DNA of 64,000 nucleotides from Treponema phagedenis. GTDB taxonomy: Bacteria; Spirochaetota; Spirochaetia; Treponematales; Treponemataceae. Numbering within the stretch: position 1 is the first letter of the stretch; each line of letters opens with the position of its first letter. The notes under the pieces are model-generated. The model was not told the origin of the DNA. It ran no database searches and was given only the letters and a program-made list of their open reading frames with translations. Position numbers and translations under genes: made by a program. Of the stretch, positions 27,023-36,400 are shown in pieces. The stretch is from the NCBI RefSeq assembly GCF_008153345.1, contig NZ_CP042818.1, positions 2,418,001 through 2,482,000 of the forward strand, given 5' to 3'.

Positions 27023-28059
27023 TGGTAACTATGCAGGATATTGCCGACCGGCTGAATATTTCCCGAAATACTGTTTCCAAGGTATTAAATAATCGCTCCG
27101 GTGTTTCCGAAAAAAAGAGGTCTGCAATTATTCAAACCGCACTTGAGCTTGGCTACCCGAAGGTTCCAAGCTCTTTGCTTCACTCTCATAAAGAAAAAGA
27201 CAAAAAAACAAAATCTATCCGTATCGCCCTATTGGTGGTAAATCCGCAGTTCTCACAGTTTTGGGTAAAACTTATCAACAGTATTGCAAAAGAGATCGGA
27301 AAAAGCGAAAACACCCTCACTTTCTGTTACCTTTCGGAAACGCAGCAAGAATCCCTGCCTGCAACACTGAATAAAAACACGGTCGATGCAATAATCGGCG
27401 TAAATATTTACAATACCCAACTTTTAAAAAAAATTGCCGGCTTAGGAATTCCTACCGTGTATTTTGATATGCCGGTTAAAATGAACTGCCGCAATCTTTC
27501 AGCGGATATTATTCTGCTTGAAGGGAGAAACAGCATTTACTCAATTACTGAACACCTGATAAAGCAAGGCTGCAAATCCATCGGCTTTATCGGAGACATA
27601 ACCTATGCGCATACCATGTATGAACGCTATCAGGGGTTTATCACTGCGCTAAAAGAGTATCGCATTGCACCGATACAAAACTGGATATTTACCCGCGGGC
27701 TTACCAATCGCTTTTATAATCCGGGAGAAATTGCCGCAACCATTGACCCCTTTGACAAAGAGCCCGACGCTATTGTTTGTGCAAATGATGCAATTGCGGT
27801 GCAGGTTATTTCGTATTTTAATCAAAAAGGAATGCGCTGCCCCGATGACATCCTGATAAGCGGTTACGATAATTTTTATCACTTCCCTAATCACGAGCAT
27901 TTTCTTACAACCGTTGAGGTTAATATCGATTATTTAGGCAAACGTCTGGTGGAACAAGTATATCACCGAGCTCAAAACCCCGGACTCCCGCTTGAAATGA
28001 CCACCCTCATCACTACTCCGCTTTTTAAAAAAAGCACTGAAAAAGCGTCGAGAAAATAA
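27019..28059 (+). CDS. LacI-family transcriptional regulator
   Basis: A 346 aa regulator. The N-terminal helix-turn-helix reads [20 protein letters not shown], followed by hinge sequence and a periplasmic-binding-protein-like effector domain ([11 protein letters not shown]-type and [15 protein letters not shown] segments). Its ATG overlaps the GH130 stop codon (ATGATG; either start is possible), so it belongs to the sugar operon and probably controls the importer and GH130 genes in response to a sugar. No operator palindrome could be fixed upstream of 22406. Confidence 0.93.
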   Translation: MMVTMQDIADRLNISRNTVSKVLNNRSGVSEKKRSAIIQTALELGYPKVPSSLLHSHKEKDKKTKSIRIALLVVNPQFSQFWVKLINSIAKEIGKSENTLTFCYLSETQQESLPATLNKNTVDAIIGVNIYNTQLLKKIAGLGIPTVYFDMPVKMNCRNLSADIILLEGRNSIYSITEHLIKQGCKSIGFIGDITYAHTMYERYQGFITALKEYRIAPIQNWIFTRGLTNRFYNPGEIAATIDPFDKEPDAIVCANDAIAVQVISYFNQKGMRCPDDILISGYDNFYHFPNHEHFLTTVEVNIDYLGKRLVEQVYHRAQNPGLPLEMTTLITTPLFKKSTEKASRK

Positions 28060-28144
28060 GTGTGTTACTCAATCCGAGCAACACACCGGCAGCATCGCAA
28101 CTTCGGCAAGCGTATAGATACGGATTATCCCCTATGCTTTTGTC

Positions 28145-29194
28145 GTGTTCTCTACCAATGTTGACATAAATTTTGATATCAGTTACATTTGCAAAGTGAT
28201 TTCATCGAAAAAATCCGTTTTGCCTTCGCTATGGAATAAAATCCCGATATTGAAGCCGTCTCTTCAAAAAGTTTTGAACTGCATTGAACGTCAGCTTTGT
28301 TTTGCGGATCCCAATGTAAACGAAAGTTTAATCGAGTTTCTTCATGCGGGAGGCAAACTTATTCGCCCTGTTTTTTTTCTTTTATTTGCGCATCTTGGTG
28401 AGGAAACTTTTGATTCTGATCCCGCTATCATAGAAACGGCAGCCGCACTTGAGCTGCTGCATATGGCAACTCTGGTGCATGATGACATTATTGATAACTC
28501 GCCGTTGCGCCGAGGCATTGCCTCAATTCAAAACATACACGGAAAAAGTATCGCAGTGTATGCGGGCGATTATTTGCTGACAGTTTTTTTTACGCTTATT
28601 GCAAAAAATATTTCCGACAAAGAACTTTTAGTACAAAGCGCCGCCTCAATGCAGCGATTACTTGAGGGAGAGCTGCATCAGTATCGGATGAAATTCAATC
28701 CAGAAATTACCGTTTCGGATTATTTTCAAATTATCGAAGGTAAAACAGCTGAACTTTTCTATTTAAGCTGCTATCTCGGAATCTCCTTTGCAAAAAACAA
28801 AACCTATCAGGAACAGGCAAAACGAATTGGCAAAAACATCGGCTGCGCATTTCAAATTATCGATGACATTCTTGACTACGATAACCTGCCGCAAAAAAAG
28901 AACATACACGTGCGGGAAGACTTGGCGCAAGGCGTTTACTCCCTTCCGCTTATTTTAGCAATGGAGGAAAATCCCGACTACTTCAAAAACAATCCGCATC
29001 CCGATAAAAAATCACAAGAATATCTTGCGTACATTGCGGATGGCGTTGAAAAATTACAAGGCGTACAAAAAGCGCAAGCCTATGCAAAAAAATACAGCGA
29101 AGCCGCCCTCAAAGACATTCAGGAACTTCCCGACGGAATTACAAAAAAACTATTACTGCAATTAACTGACTACTTATTAGAACGAAAAACATGA
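28145..29194 (+). CDS. Polyprenyl diphosphate synthase
   Basis: A 349 aa all-helical trans-prenyltransferase that chain-lengthens isoprenoid diphosphates for lipid carriers or quinones. First Asp-rich motif LVHDDIIDNSPLRRG (about residues 113-127) and second FQIIDDILDY (about 238-247) are both complete, with GGKLIRP upstream. The start is uncertain: GTG at 28145 is the longest option and has no clear ribosome-binding site, so the true N-terminus may be somewhat shorter. Chain length cannot be told by eye. It is followed at nine bases by a DUF4491 gene. Confidence 0.88.
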   Translation: MFSTNVDINFDISYICKVISSKKSVLPSLWNKIPILKPSLQKVLNCIERQLCFADPNVNESLIEFLHAGGKLIRPVFFLLFAHLGEETFDSDPAIIETAAALELLHMATLVHDDIIDNSPLRRGIASIQNIHGKSIAVYAGDYLLTVFFTLIAKNISDKELLVQSAASMQRLLEGELHQYRMKFNPEITVSDYFQIIEGKTAELFYLSCYLGISFAKNKTYQEQAKRIGKNIGCAFQIIDDILDYDNLPQKKNIHVREDLAQGVYSLPLILAMEENPDYFKNNPHPDKKSQEYLAYIADGVEKLQGVQKAQAYAKKYSEAALKDIQELPDGITKKLLLQLTDYLLERKT

Positions 29195-29203
29195 GGTTAC
29201 ACT

Positions 29204-29506
29204 ATGAATCTTGACGGTGTTATAATAGGAATAGCGACGTTTTTTATCATCGGTATTTTTCATCCGCTTGTTATAAAAGGAGAATATTATTTTTCTAAAA
29301 AAATATGGCCGATCTTTCTTATCTTCGGCCTTGCAATGCTGGCACTCAGTATTTTTATTCAGAACAGTATAATCGCCGCAATACTCGGCGTTACCGGCAT
29401 AAGCAGTTTATGGGGAATCAAAGAAATCTTCGAGCAGGAAACTCGAGTAAACAAAGGCTGGTTTCCTAAAAATCCAAAACGAAAAGATTATAAAGATAAA
29501 GAATGA
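29204..29506 (+). CDS. DUF4491 family small membrane protein
   Basis: A 100 aa protein with three hydrophobic segments (about 5-23, 34-50, 53-70) and a positively charged tail rich in Lys/Arg. The opening MNLDGVIIGIATFFIIGIFH and HPLVIKGEYYFSKK match the DUF4491 family, whose function is unknown. GAGGTTAC lies ahead of the ATG, and it is probably co-transcribed with the prenyl synthase. A GGCAGGC/GCCTGCC hairpin (29515-29543) follows. Confidence 0.82.
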   Translation: MNLDGVIIGIATFFIIGIFHPLVIKGEYYFSKKIWPIFLIFGLAMLALSIFIQNSIIAAILGVTGISSLWGIKEIFEQETRVNKGWFPKNPKRKDYKDKE

Positions 29507-29588
29507 ATGTGGCGGGCAGGCATTTACATACAACACGCCTGCCTGATCTCAACGGTGTGTATTAAGCAATCGGCATGGTAAACTGTCC

Positions 29589-29616
29589 CCCGCGCAACAA
29601 CCTTGTACCGCGCGGG
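29589..29616 (-). terminator. GC-rich hairpin downstream of apt
   Basis: CCCGCGC and GCGCGGG pair around a 14-base loop about 40 bases beyond the apt stop codon. No T-run follows on the apt strand. Confidence 0.4.
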
Positions 29617-29656
29617 AAAGCGGCAGCTCTATTGCCCGAAAACTAACACAGGCTCA

Positions 29657-30190
29657 TTATTCGGACTCGTATTGAATCAATGTCTTAATCGGTAAATCAC
29701 CGATAAGCTTTTCGTAATGCAAAAAAGGCAAGGCAATCACGCCGAAAAAACCTATAACGGTTGCGCCGCCTTCTTGCAGCATGGAGCGGGACGCATGCAG
29801 CGTTCCTCCGGTAGCAATTAAGTCATCCATCAAAAGAATCCTCTGCCCCTGAATAACATCGCTTTTATGCACCTCAACCGTTGCCTCTCCGTACTCCAAC
29901 GAATAAGAACAGGAATAGGTTTCTCCGGGAAGCTTCCCCTTCTTCCGAATGAGGATAAGCGGAATACCCAGCCGATCGGCAAAAGGTGCCGCAAAAATAA
30001 ACCCGCGCGATTCAATAGCCGCAACCGCATCAATTTTTTCACCCTTGTAGAGTGCGGCCATTTTATCAAGACAATAATGGAATACCTTCGGGTTCGTTAA
30101 AATACCGGTAATATCATAGTACAAAATTCCCTTTTTCGGGAAATCAGGCACCTTGCGGATTGCCTTATCTAATACAGGATCCAAGTTCAT
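29657..30190 (-). CDS. apt: Adenine phosphoribosyltransferase
   Basis: A purine salvage enzyme (177 aa) making AMP from adenine and PRPP. The PRPP-binding loop is ILLMDDLIATGGTLHAS, and VAAIESRGFIFAAPFA is the second conserved block. The start is placed at ATG 30190 (MNLDPVLDKAIRKVPDFPKK), which gives the normal family length; the open frame continues about 59 codons upstream through repeat DNA, which should not be included. It is monocistronic and convergent with the DUF4491 gene. Confidence 0.94.
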   Translation of the reverse strand: MNLDPVLDKAIRKVPDFPKKGILYYDITGILTNPKVFHYCLDKMAALYKGEKIDAVAAIESRGFIFAAPFADRLGIPLILIRKKGKLPGETYSCSYSLEYGEATVEVHKSDVIQGQRILLMDDLIATGGTLHASRSMLQEGGATVIGFFGVIALPFLHYEKLIGDLPIKTLIQYESE

Positions 30191-30519
30191 ATTCGGTATT
30201 CTACCGAGAGAGGTGCGTTTAGTCAATTGCGGGAAAGGCCGGTTCAGGGCTTGCGCATAAACAAAGGGCTGCCGCCCTTTGAAGCCCGCTTTCAGGTGAA
30301 GTAAAGATAGAAATTCCAAGGTTTCGCCCACACCTAATTTCCAAACGATGTTTAAAAGCATCAACACTGTTTTGTAAAATTGAAGCTTTTAAACTCGTAG
30401 GCGAACCAAAGGTGAAAATTCCAATGGTTCGCCCTTGATCAATTCCAAGTATAGTGATTTACATCTTTCATTTGACAATAGCGGGTTTGCGGGGTATTCT
30501 TATTAGAAGGAGGGACGTT
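30191..30519. repeat. R3 copy and R1 remnants upstream of apt
   Basis: At 30245-30289 an R3 element reads GGGCTTGCGC, then AAAGGG/CCCTTT around CTGCCG, with outer arms GGGCTT (30247-30252) and AAGCCC (30282-30287). At 30350-30390 (minus strand) is an R1-like TTTAAAAGC module, and at 30398-30431 GGCGAACCA pairs with TGGTTCGCC, a relative of the one at 22075. The remaining bases hold the divergent start regions of apt and the symporter gene. Confidence 0.65.
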
Positions 30520-31707
30520 ATGTCTGGTAAATTTAAACTCGGTTTGCTCCCCAGTCTAGGGATCGGTATTGCCGCCGGTGTGCTGTTAGGACTATTGGTG
30601 CCGGCAAATGTGATGGGGGTGCTGCACAGCATAAAAGGAGTTTTGGGCTCAATAATCTTCTTTGCCGTGCCGCTGGTTATTTTCGGCTTTATTGCGCCTG
30701 CAATCTGTAACCTTAAAAACAATGCGGGAAAAATGCTCGGTGTTTTTTTAGGTTTGTCATATGTTTCTGCAGTAGGAGCATCTCTTTTTTCAGCAATCGC
30801 GGGGTATATTCTTATTCCGTTTTTACATGTGTCGAGTACGGTAGAAGGCTTAAAAGATATCCCGACCACCGCCTTTGTGCTTGATATTCCTCCGCTGATG
30901 CCGGTTATGACCGCGTTGGTAATGGCAATTCTTGTCGGTATTTCTGTTATCTGGACAAAAGCTTCCACTGTTGAAAAAGTTTTAAATGAATTTCAGGCAA
31001 TGGTGCTTGAAATAGTTAACAGAATTATTGTACCTATCTTGCCTTTTTTTATTGCAACAACATTTGCTGAACTTGCATACAGCGGCAGCTTAACCGTGCA
31101 ATTGCCGGTGTTCTTAAAAATTATTGTCATTGTTATTGTCGGGCATTTTATTTGGATGACGCTTTTATATTTAATCGGCGGACTGGTGTCAAAAAAGAAT
31201 CCGCTTGAGGTGGTAAAGCATTACGGTCCCGCATACACAACCGCAATCGGTACTATGTCAAGCGCGGCAACATTGCCGGTGGCACTTCGCTGTGCGCATA
31301 AATCAAAAGTGCTGCCTGCGGAAATTGCCGATTTTGCTATTCCGCTCGGAGCGACTACACACCTTTGCGGCTCGGTATTGACCGAAACCTTTTTCTGCCT
31401 TGTCATTTCTCAGCTTTTGTACGGTACCCTGCCTTCTATCGGCACAATGGTTTTGTTCTCGGTTCTCTTCGGTGTATTTGCTGTTGGCGCCCCCGGAGTT
31501 CCCGGCGGAACGGTTATGGCTTCCTTAGGCTTGGTTATCAGCGTGCTCGGCTTTGATCAAACGGGAACCGGTTTACTTATTGCCATTTTTGCCTTGCAGG
31601 ACAGCTTCGGCACCGCTTGTAATGTTACCGGCGACGGTGCGCTTGCCCTTATTTTACGGGGAATCTTTTATAACACGGACGGGACTCCGAAGGAGATAAA
31701 GTCATAA
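30520..31707 (+). CDS. Dicarboxylate/amino acid:cation symporter, CyuA-linked
   Basis: A 395 aa paralogue of the protein at 10089-11282 with the same landmarks: TMSSAATLPVAL for the HP1 turn and DSFGTACNVTGDGALAL near the end. The start is ATG 30520 (MSGKFKLGLLPS) because GAAGGAGGG lies upstream; a longer frame upstream is not supported. The cysteine-desulfidase-like gene begins six bases after its stop, so the two form an operon and the carrier probably imports cysteine or serine. In enterobacteria CyuA is paired with an unrelated carrier, so this would be a functional replacement. Confidence 0.9.
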   Translation: MSGKFKLGLLPSLGIGIAAGVLLGLLVPANVMGVLHSIKGVLGSIIFFAVPLVIFGFIAPAICNLKNNAGKMLGVFLGLSYVSAVGASLFSAIAGYILIPFLHVSSTVEGLKDIPTTAFVLDIPPLMPVMTALVMAILVGISVIWTKASTVEKVLNEFQAMVLEIVNRIIVPILPFFIATTFAELAYSGSLTVQLPVFLKIIVIVIVGHFIWMTLLYLIGGLVSKKNPLEVVKHYGPAYTTAIGTMSSAATLPVALRCAHKSKVLPAEIADFAIPLGATTHLCGSVLTETFFCLVISQLLYGTLPSIGTMVLFSVLFGVFAVGAPGVPGGTVMASLGLVISVLGFDQTGTGLLIAIFALQDSFGTACNVTGDGALALILRGIFYNTDGTPKEIKS

Positions 31708-31713
31708 AAACAT

Positions 31714-33003
31714 ATGCTTAATCAAACACGTATTGACCAATATATCAGTATTTTAAAAGAAGAGTTGGTGCCTGCACTCGGCTGTACGGAGCCTATCGCG
31801 ATTGCCTATGCCGCCGCTCATGTACGGAAGGTGCTCGGCTGTGAGCCCGATTCCATGCTCATTAAAAGCAGCGGAAATATTATTAAAAACGTTAAAGGCG
31901 TTGTGGTTCCCAATTCCGGCGGCATGAAAGGCATGGCGGCAGCGGCTGCTATCGGCGCAATGGCGGGCAATCCCGACAAGGGTTTAGAAGTGCTTTCGGA
32001 TGTTACCGAAGCGGATATTGAAAAAACTCGCCGTTTTCTTGATACTGTTCCGTGCAAAATCGAGGTGCTGGACACGCCGGCAACACTCCATTTAATTGTA
32101 GAATTTTCCGCAGGAGCCGACAGCGCTTCCGCAGAGATTATTCATCAGCACACAAATATTGTAAAACTCATAAAAAACGGCGCAGTGCTTTTTGAAAAAC
32201 CTTTTGATCCGAATGAGTCCAATGCGGCGCTTACCGACAGAAGTTGCCTTTCGGTAAAGGATATTATCGAGTTTGCAAATACGGTTGATTTAGCACTTGT
32301 AGAACCGTTGCTTGAACGGCAAATTCAGTATAACTGCGAAATCTCGGAAGAGGGCTTAAAGCATCGGTACGGCATTTCCTATGGAGCAAATCTTCTGCAA
32401 TTTGCGAAAGAAGACAATACTGTTTCTATCGCCGTAAAAGCCACGGCGGAAGCCGCCGCAGGCTCCGATGCCCGAATGAGCGGTTGTACACTTCCGGTTG
32501 TTACTAATTCCGGAAGCGGCAATCAAGGGCTTGCCGTTTCTATTCCGGTAATTGTCTATGCGCGGGAGCTTAATCTTCCTCATGAAAAGCTTTTGCGGGC
32601 ATTGCTGGTAAGTAACCTTATTGCAATTCATCAAAAGACAAAGATTGGCAGGCTTTCCGCCTACTGCGGAGCGGTAAGCGCGGGGTGCGGCAGCGGTGCA
32701 GCAATTACCTATATGAATGGCGGAACGTATAAGCAAATCTCCGATACGATTACCAATACGCTTGCCACTGTTTCGGGGATTATCTGCGACGGGGCAAAAC
32801 CTTCCTGTGCAAGTAAGATTGCAGCTTCGGTTAATGCCGCAATAGCTTCCTACCGGTTGGCAATGAAAGGAGAAGTTTTTTCAGCGGGCGACGGTATTGT
32901 GAAAGACAATGTTGAAAAAACAATTCTCGGCGTAGGCACCATTGCAAGCGAGGGAATGGTTGCAACGGATAAGACGATTCTGCACATTATGGTGGAGGAT
33001 TAG
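31714..33003 (+). CDS. cyuA: CyuA-type L-cysteine desulfidase (UPF0597/serine dehydratase-like)
   Basis: A 429 aa member of the YhaM/CyuA family, related to the alpha part of iron-sulfur L-serine dehydratases. Landmarks: PALGCTEPIAIAYAAA (about residues 19-34), SGNIIKNVKGVVVPNSGG, MSGCTLPVVTNSGSGNQG, and GIICDGAKPSCASKI near the C-terminus; the conserved cysteines are consistent with a [4Fe-4S] cluster. CyuA enzymes split L-cysteine to pyruvate, ammonia and H2S. It is coupled to an amino-acid symporter six bases upstream. Activity on serine as well is possible. Confidence 0.87.
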   Translation: MLNQTRIDQYISILKEELVPALGCTEPIAIAYAAAHVRKVLGCEPDSMLIKSSGNIIKNVKGVVVPNSGGMKGMAAAAAIGAMAGNPDKGLEVLSDVTEADIEKTRRFLDTVPCKIEVLDTPATLHLIVEFSAGADSASAEIIHQHTNIVKLIKNGAVLFEKPFDPNESNAALTDRSCLSVKDIIEFANTVDLALVEPLLERQIQYNCEISEEGLKHRYGISYGANLLQFAKEDNTVSIAVKATAEAAAGSDARMSGCTLPVVTNSGSGNQGLAVSIPVIVYARELNLPHEKLLRALLVSNLIAIHQKTKIGRLSAYCGAVSAGCGSGAAITYMNGGTYKQISDTITNTLATVSGIICDGAKPSCASKIAASVNAAIASYRLAMKGEVFSAGDGIVKDNVEKTILGVGTIASEGMVATDKTILHIMVED

Positions 33004-33014
33004 GCTGCCTTTTT

Positions 33015-33190
33015 GCGTGAGCGGCTTGGAGGGCGGCGAGCACTTTTTCAAAAGTGCGAAGCCGGATCGTTTGGCGGCGCCGATTTTTGCCGCCAAACAG
33101 CCGCAGCGTTAGCGGAGCCCGGAATGACGCGGCGGCACCCTTATTTTGGGACAAAATAAGGGTGCCGCACGCCCGTAAAATAAAAAAAGT
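33015..33190 (+). repeat. R2 element, copy 1 (constant scaffold, variable hairpins)
   Basis: Starts with GCGTGAGCGGCTTGGAGGGC and contains a constant hairpin GCACTTTT/AAAAGTGC (33040-33057), then GAAGCCGGATC. Variable hairpin A pairs 33069-33078 (GTTTGGCGGC) with 33089-33098 around ten bases. After AGCCGCAGCGTTAGCGGAGCC-like sequence (33099-33119), variable hairpin B pairs 33132-33148 with 33152-33168 around GGA (17 bp). ACGCCCGTAAAAT closes it. The second copy is at 55278-55458. It lies directly behind the cyuA stop codon. Confidence 0.85.
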
Positions 33191-33410
33191 AAAATTTTTA
33201 TAAAATTTCTCAAAAAATTTCTAAAAGAACCTTAAATTTATACAAATTACTATGATAACTATTATATTTATGGTATACTGTACGAAAATAGCAGTGTATT
33301 TTATCAATAGTAAAGAGAGTGTGTAAAACCGCTAATACATGTTTTTGCTATTGTTTTTCAGGCTCATTCAGAAAAAATGCTCTTTTGAGCAAGGGGTAAA
33401 GAGGAGAAAA
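33191..33410 (+). other. Upstream region of the FnIII/LRR lipoprotein gene
   Basis: AT-rich sequence with TATACT at 33274 as a possible -10 box; the -35 is not convincing. A start at 33339 is possible in frame, but GAGGAGAAAA just before 33411 decides for the latter. Confidence 0.35.
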
Positions 33411-36400
33411 ATGAAAAAAACATCCATTATTTTTATCATGAGCATCAATCTGCTTTTGTTTTTTGCATGCAGACAGGGTGTCAAAACTCCGGACACAGTA
33501 GAAAATTCTTCACAAGAAGTGGCGGACTTGGCTGTTCTCTTGCAAAAGGACGAAGTGGTGTTATCATGGTCGGCCTTTCAAAATACTCATATAAGTTCCA
33601 TTGAAATTACGGTTTTTCCCGTTTCCGCAAATCGTACAGTAAAAACTCCTGCCGGTATTTTTATGACTACGGCGGATAAAGATTCCTTTCTGCTTAAAAA
33701 TTTGGAAAAAGGAAAAAAATACCGTTTTATTGTTAAAACAATTGATAAAAATTCAAATAAAAGTAAGGGAATTGAAATAGAAAAATTTATTCCGTTTGAC
33801 GCATCAGATACAACCCCGGCAGAAGAGGTTTCTGATTTAGAGATAACAGCTCTTAATAAAGCGGTTTTTTTAGCATGGAAAGATCCTGCCGAAGATGATT
33901 TGCATTCCATTCAAATCAGTTTCGTTGAAACCGCCAAAGCAAGGGACGAGCTTTCCGCAATTGTTTTCACTGTAGAACCGAAAACCGAAGGCTTTCGTAT
34001 CTCCGAGCTGGAAGGTAATAAAGAATATACATTTAATATTCAAACCATAGATAAAAACGGAAACAAAAGTAATGGAATTACCGGAAAGGCGACACCGTTT
34101 GATACACGGGAGCAATTACTGAAATTTTCCACGGTTCCCGCTGCCGAAGTATACACGAAAGAAACGGTATCTATTTCCCTTGAACTTGCTGCAAAACCTG
34201 TGAAAACTCTTAAATGGGCAAATAAATTACACGGAATTACATGGTTAAAAAACCCTAAAAACGGATATTGTATTGAGCAAAGAACACCGCCATATACTTT
34301 TACGGTGGAGAATTCCGGGGCGTATTCGGTTTTTGTCGAATATGAGGATGAAACAATTGATATTCAGTCAATCAATATAATGAATATTGATACAGAGCCT
34401 CCCTACCCTGCAAGTGATTTTACGGTAAAGTATAATTTTTCTAAAAAAGAGCTGCTATTAAATAATTTACAATATATTGATGATGGCTGCGGTGTAGATA
34501 AAGTTATTATCAAATATGATATTGAGGGAAAAAAGCAGCAAAATATTGAGCTTATCCAAGATTCCTCGCTTACAAGTTATACGATTAAAGATGTGGAACC
34601 GTCAGCCAAAGTATACAGTTTTTCAATGAAAGCTGTTGATAAACTCGGAAACGAGTCGAAGTTTACGCCTGAGCAAAAAATAACTCCCACCGAAACGGCA
34701 ACAATTGTCAATGTTGATATAGATCGAAAGAAAATAGATACTTACGATAGCAATCGGTCAGTTACGGTGGAAATTACGGGTACAAAACTTACAATGGCGG
34801 AAGAGTTAAAAATTGATGTTGAAGATATCGGCATTATTGATTGTGCTATTTTAAATGAACACCGTGCACGGGCAAAAATAACGAATATTCCTCAGGTTAA
34901 AAAAGAGTATAAAATAACTGTTCTGTTACGATCGTCCGGCTCCGCTAGCCTTGAATCGCAAAAAGAAACAAGCTTTACCGTCTGCGATCTTGCCGCTGTC
35001 AATGAAATAAAAATAACACACGCAGACGGATCAAAATTTTCTACGGATGCTTACGGTGCAATAGAATTACCGAAGGGAACCACCGGTGTGATGCAAATCC
35101 TGCTTATCGGCTCGGAACTTGATATTAAAGATACCCTGTCGGGAGTGCTTTTTAACAATAGTTATGTAAACGGAACAGTGAATAAAAATGGAACGGAATC
35201 ACTCGTTGAAATACCGCTTCCGACAGCACCGGGGACATATCAAATTCGCCCTGTTTTAAAAAGAAACACACAAGATCACTATGTTTTTGTTGCCGAAGCT
35301 ACAATTTTGCGAATATCAGGCGATGCGGTATATCAGGGAATCTTGCTTCCGGGCTATAAAAAAGCTGCAAATGAAAGCAGCGGAATAATTATCAAAGGAG
35401 AAAACTTTGATAAAATTGACACTGCTTCTCTTGATATCAGCGTTTCAGACGGTATAATTAAAAACCCGAAGCTGATTGACAGTTTTACCTTGACAGCAGA
35501 ATATCTTTTCCCCGATACAGATATGGAAGGAAAGGATATTACGGTAACAATTGATGGCACTAAAATAACGGAAAAAGTACATAGCCTGCAAATAGATGAA
35601 ACGGGAGGCGTTGTAGGAGTATTTGCTATTCCCGAAGACGGGAACCTTTTAATTCCGAACTATGTGACGGCAATTAAAAGCGGCGCATTTGAAAACCAAA
35701 CAACGCTAAAAACAATCGTCTTACCGGAATCAGTTTCTGAAATTGAAGAAAGAGCATTTTTCGGCTGTACGGCTCTACAGAGCATAGAAATTCCCGAATT
35801 TCTGCGCAATTTAGGAAAAGATGTTTTTCGCGGATGTACTGCATTGACTCAAATTGAATTGCCGAAAAATCTTGTTTCAATCGGTGATGGAGCATTCTAT
35901 TTGTGCAAATCTTTAAAAACAATTACCATACCGGAAAGTATTACCGATATCGGAAATTATGTTTTTACAGATTCAGGTGTAACCGATATTACTATACCGG
36001 AAAGAGTTACGACAATAGGCGTTTCGGCTTTTTATAATTGTGAAAATTTACAGCGTGTAAAACTCCCTCAGAATATTGCAAGTATCGGTGACAACGCATT
36101 ATACAATTGCAAATCGTTGACGTCTCTTATTTTTCCCGCTACCATCAGCAATATCACTATAGGGGAAAATGCTTTTAGCGGCTGCGAAAAATTAAAGATT
36201 TATGTACCGAGTGAAAGCATAAAAGAAAAAATGGAAAAAACCGGTGAGGGTAATCAAATTATTGTATATGCAAATTCGCAAGATGATTTTTACTTTGCCG
36301 ATAAGAACAAAACCGAACTCTTGTATATTGATCGCCAAAATCAAGAGGAAATTTTTATTCCTAAAAACGTGTGCTCAATAAAAAGCATAGCTTTTTCTGA

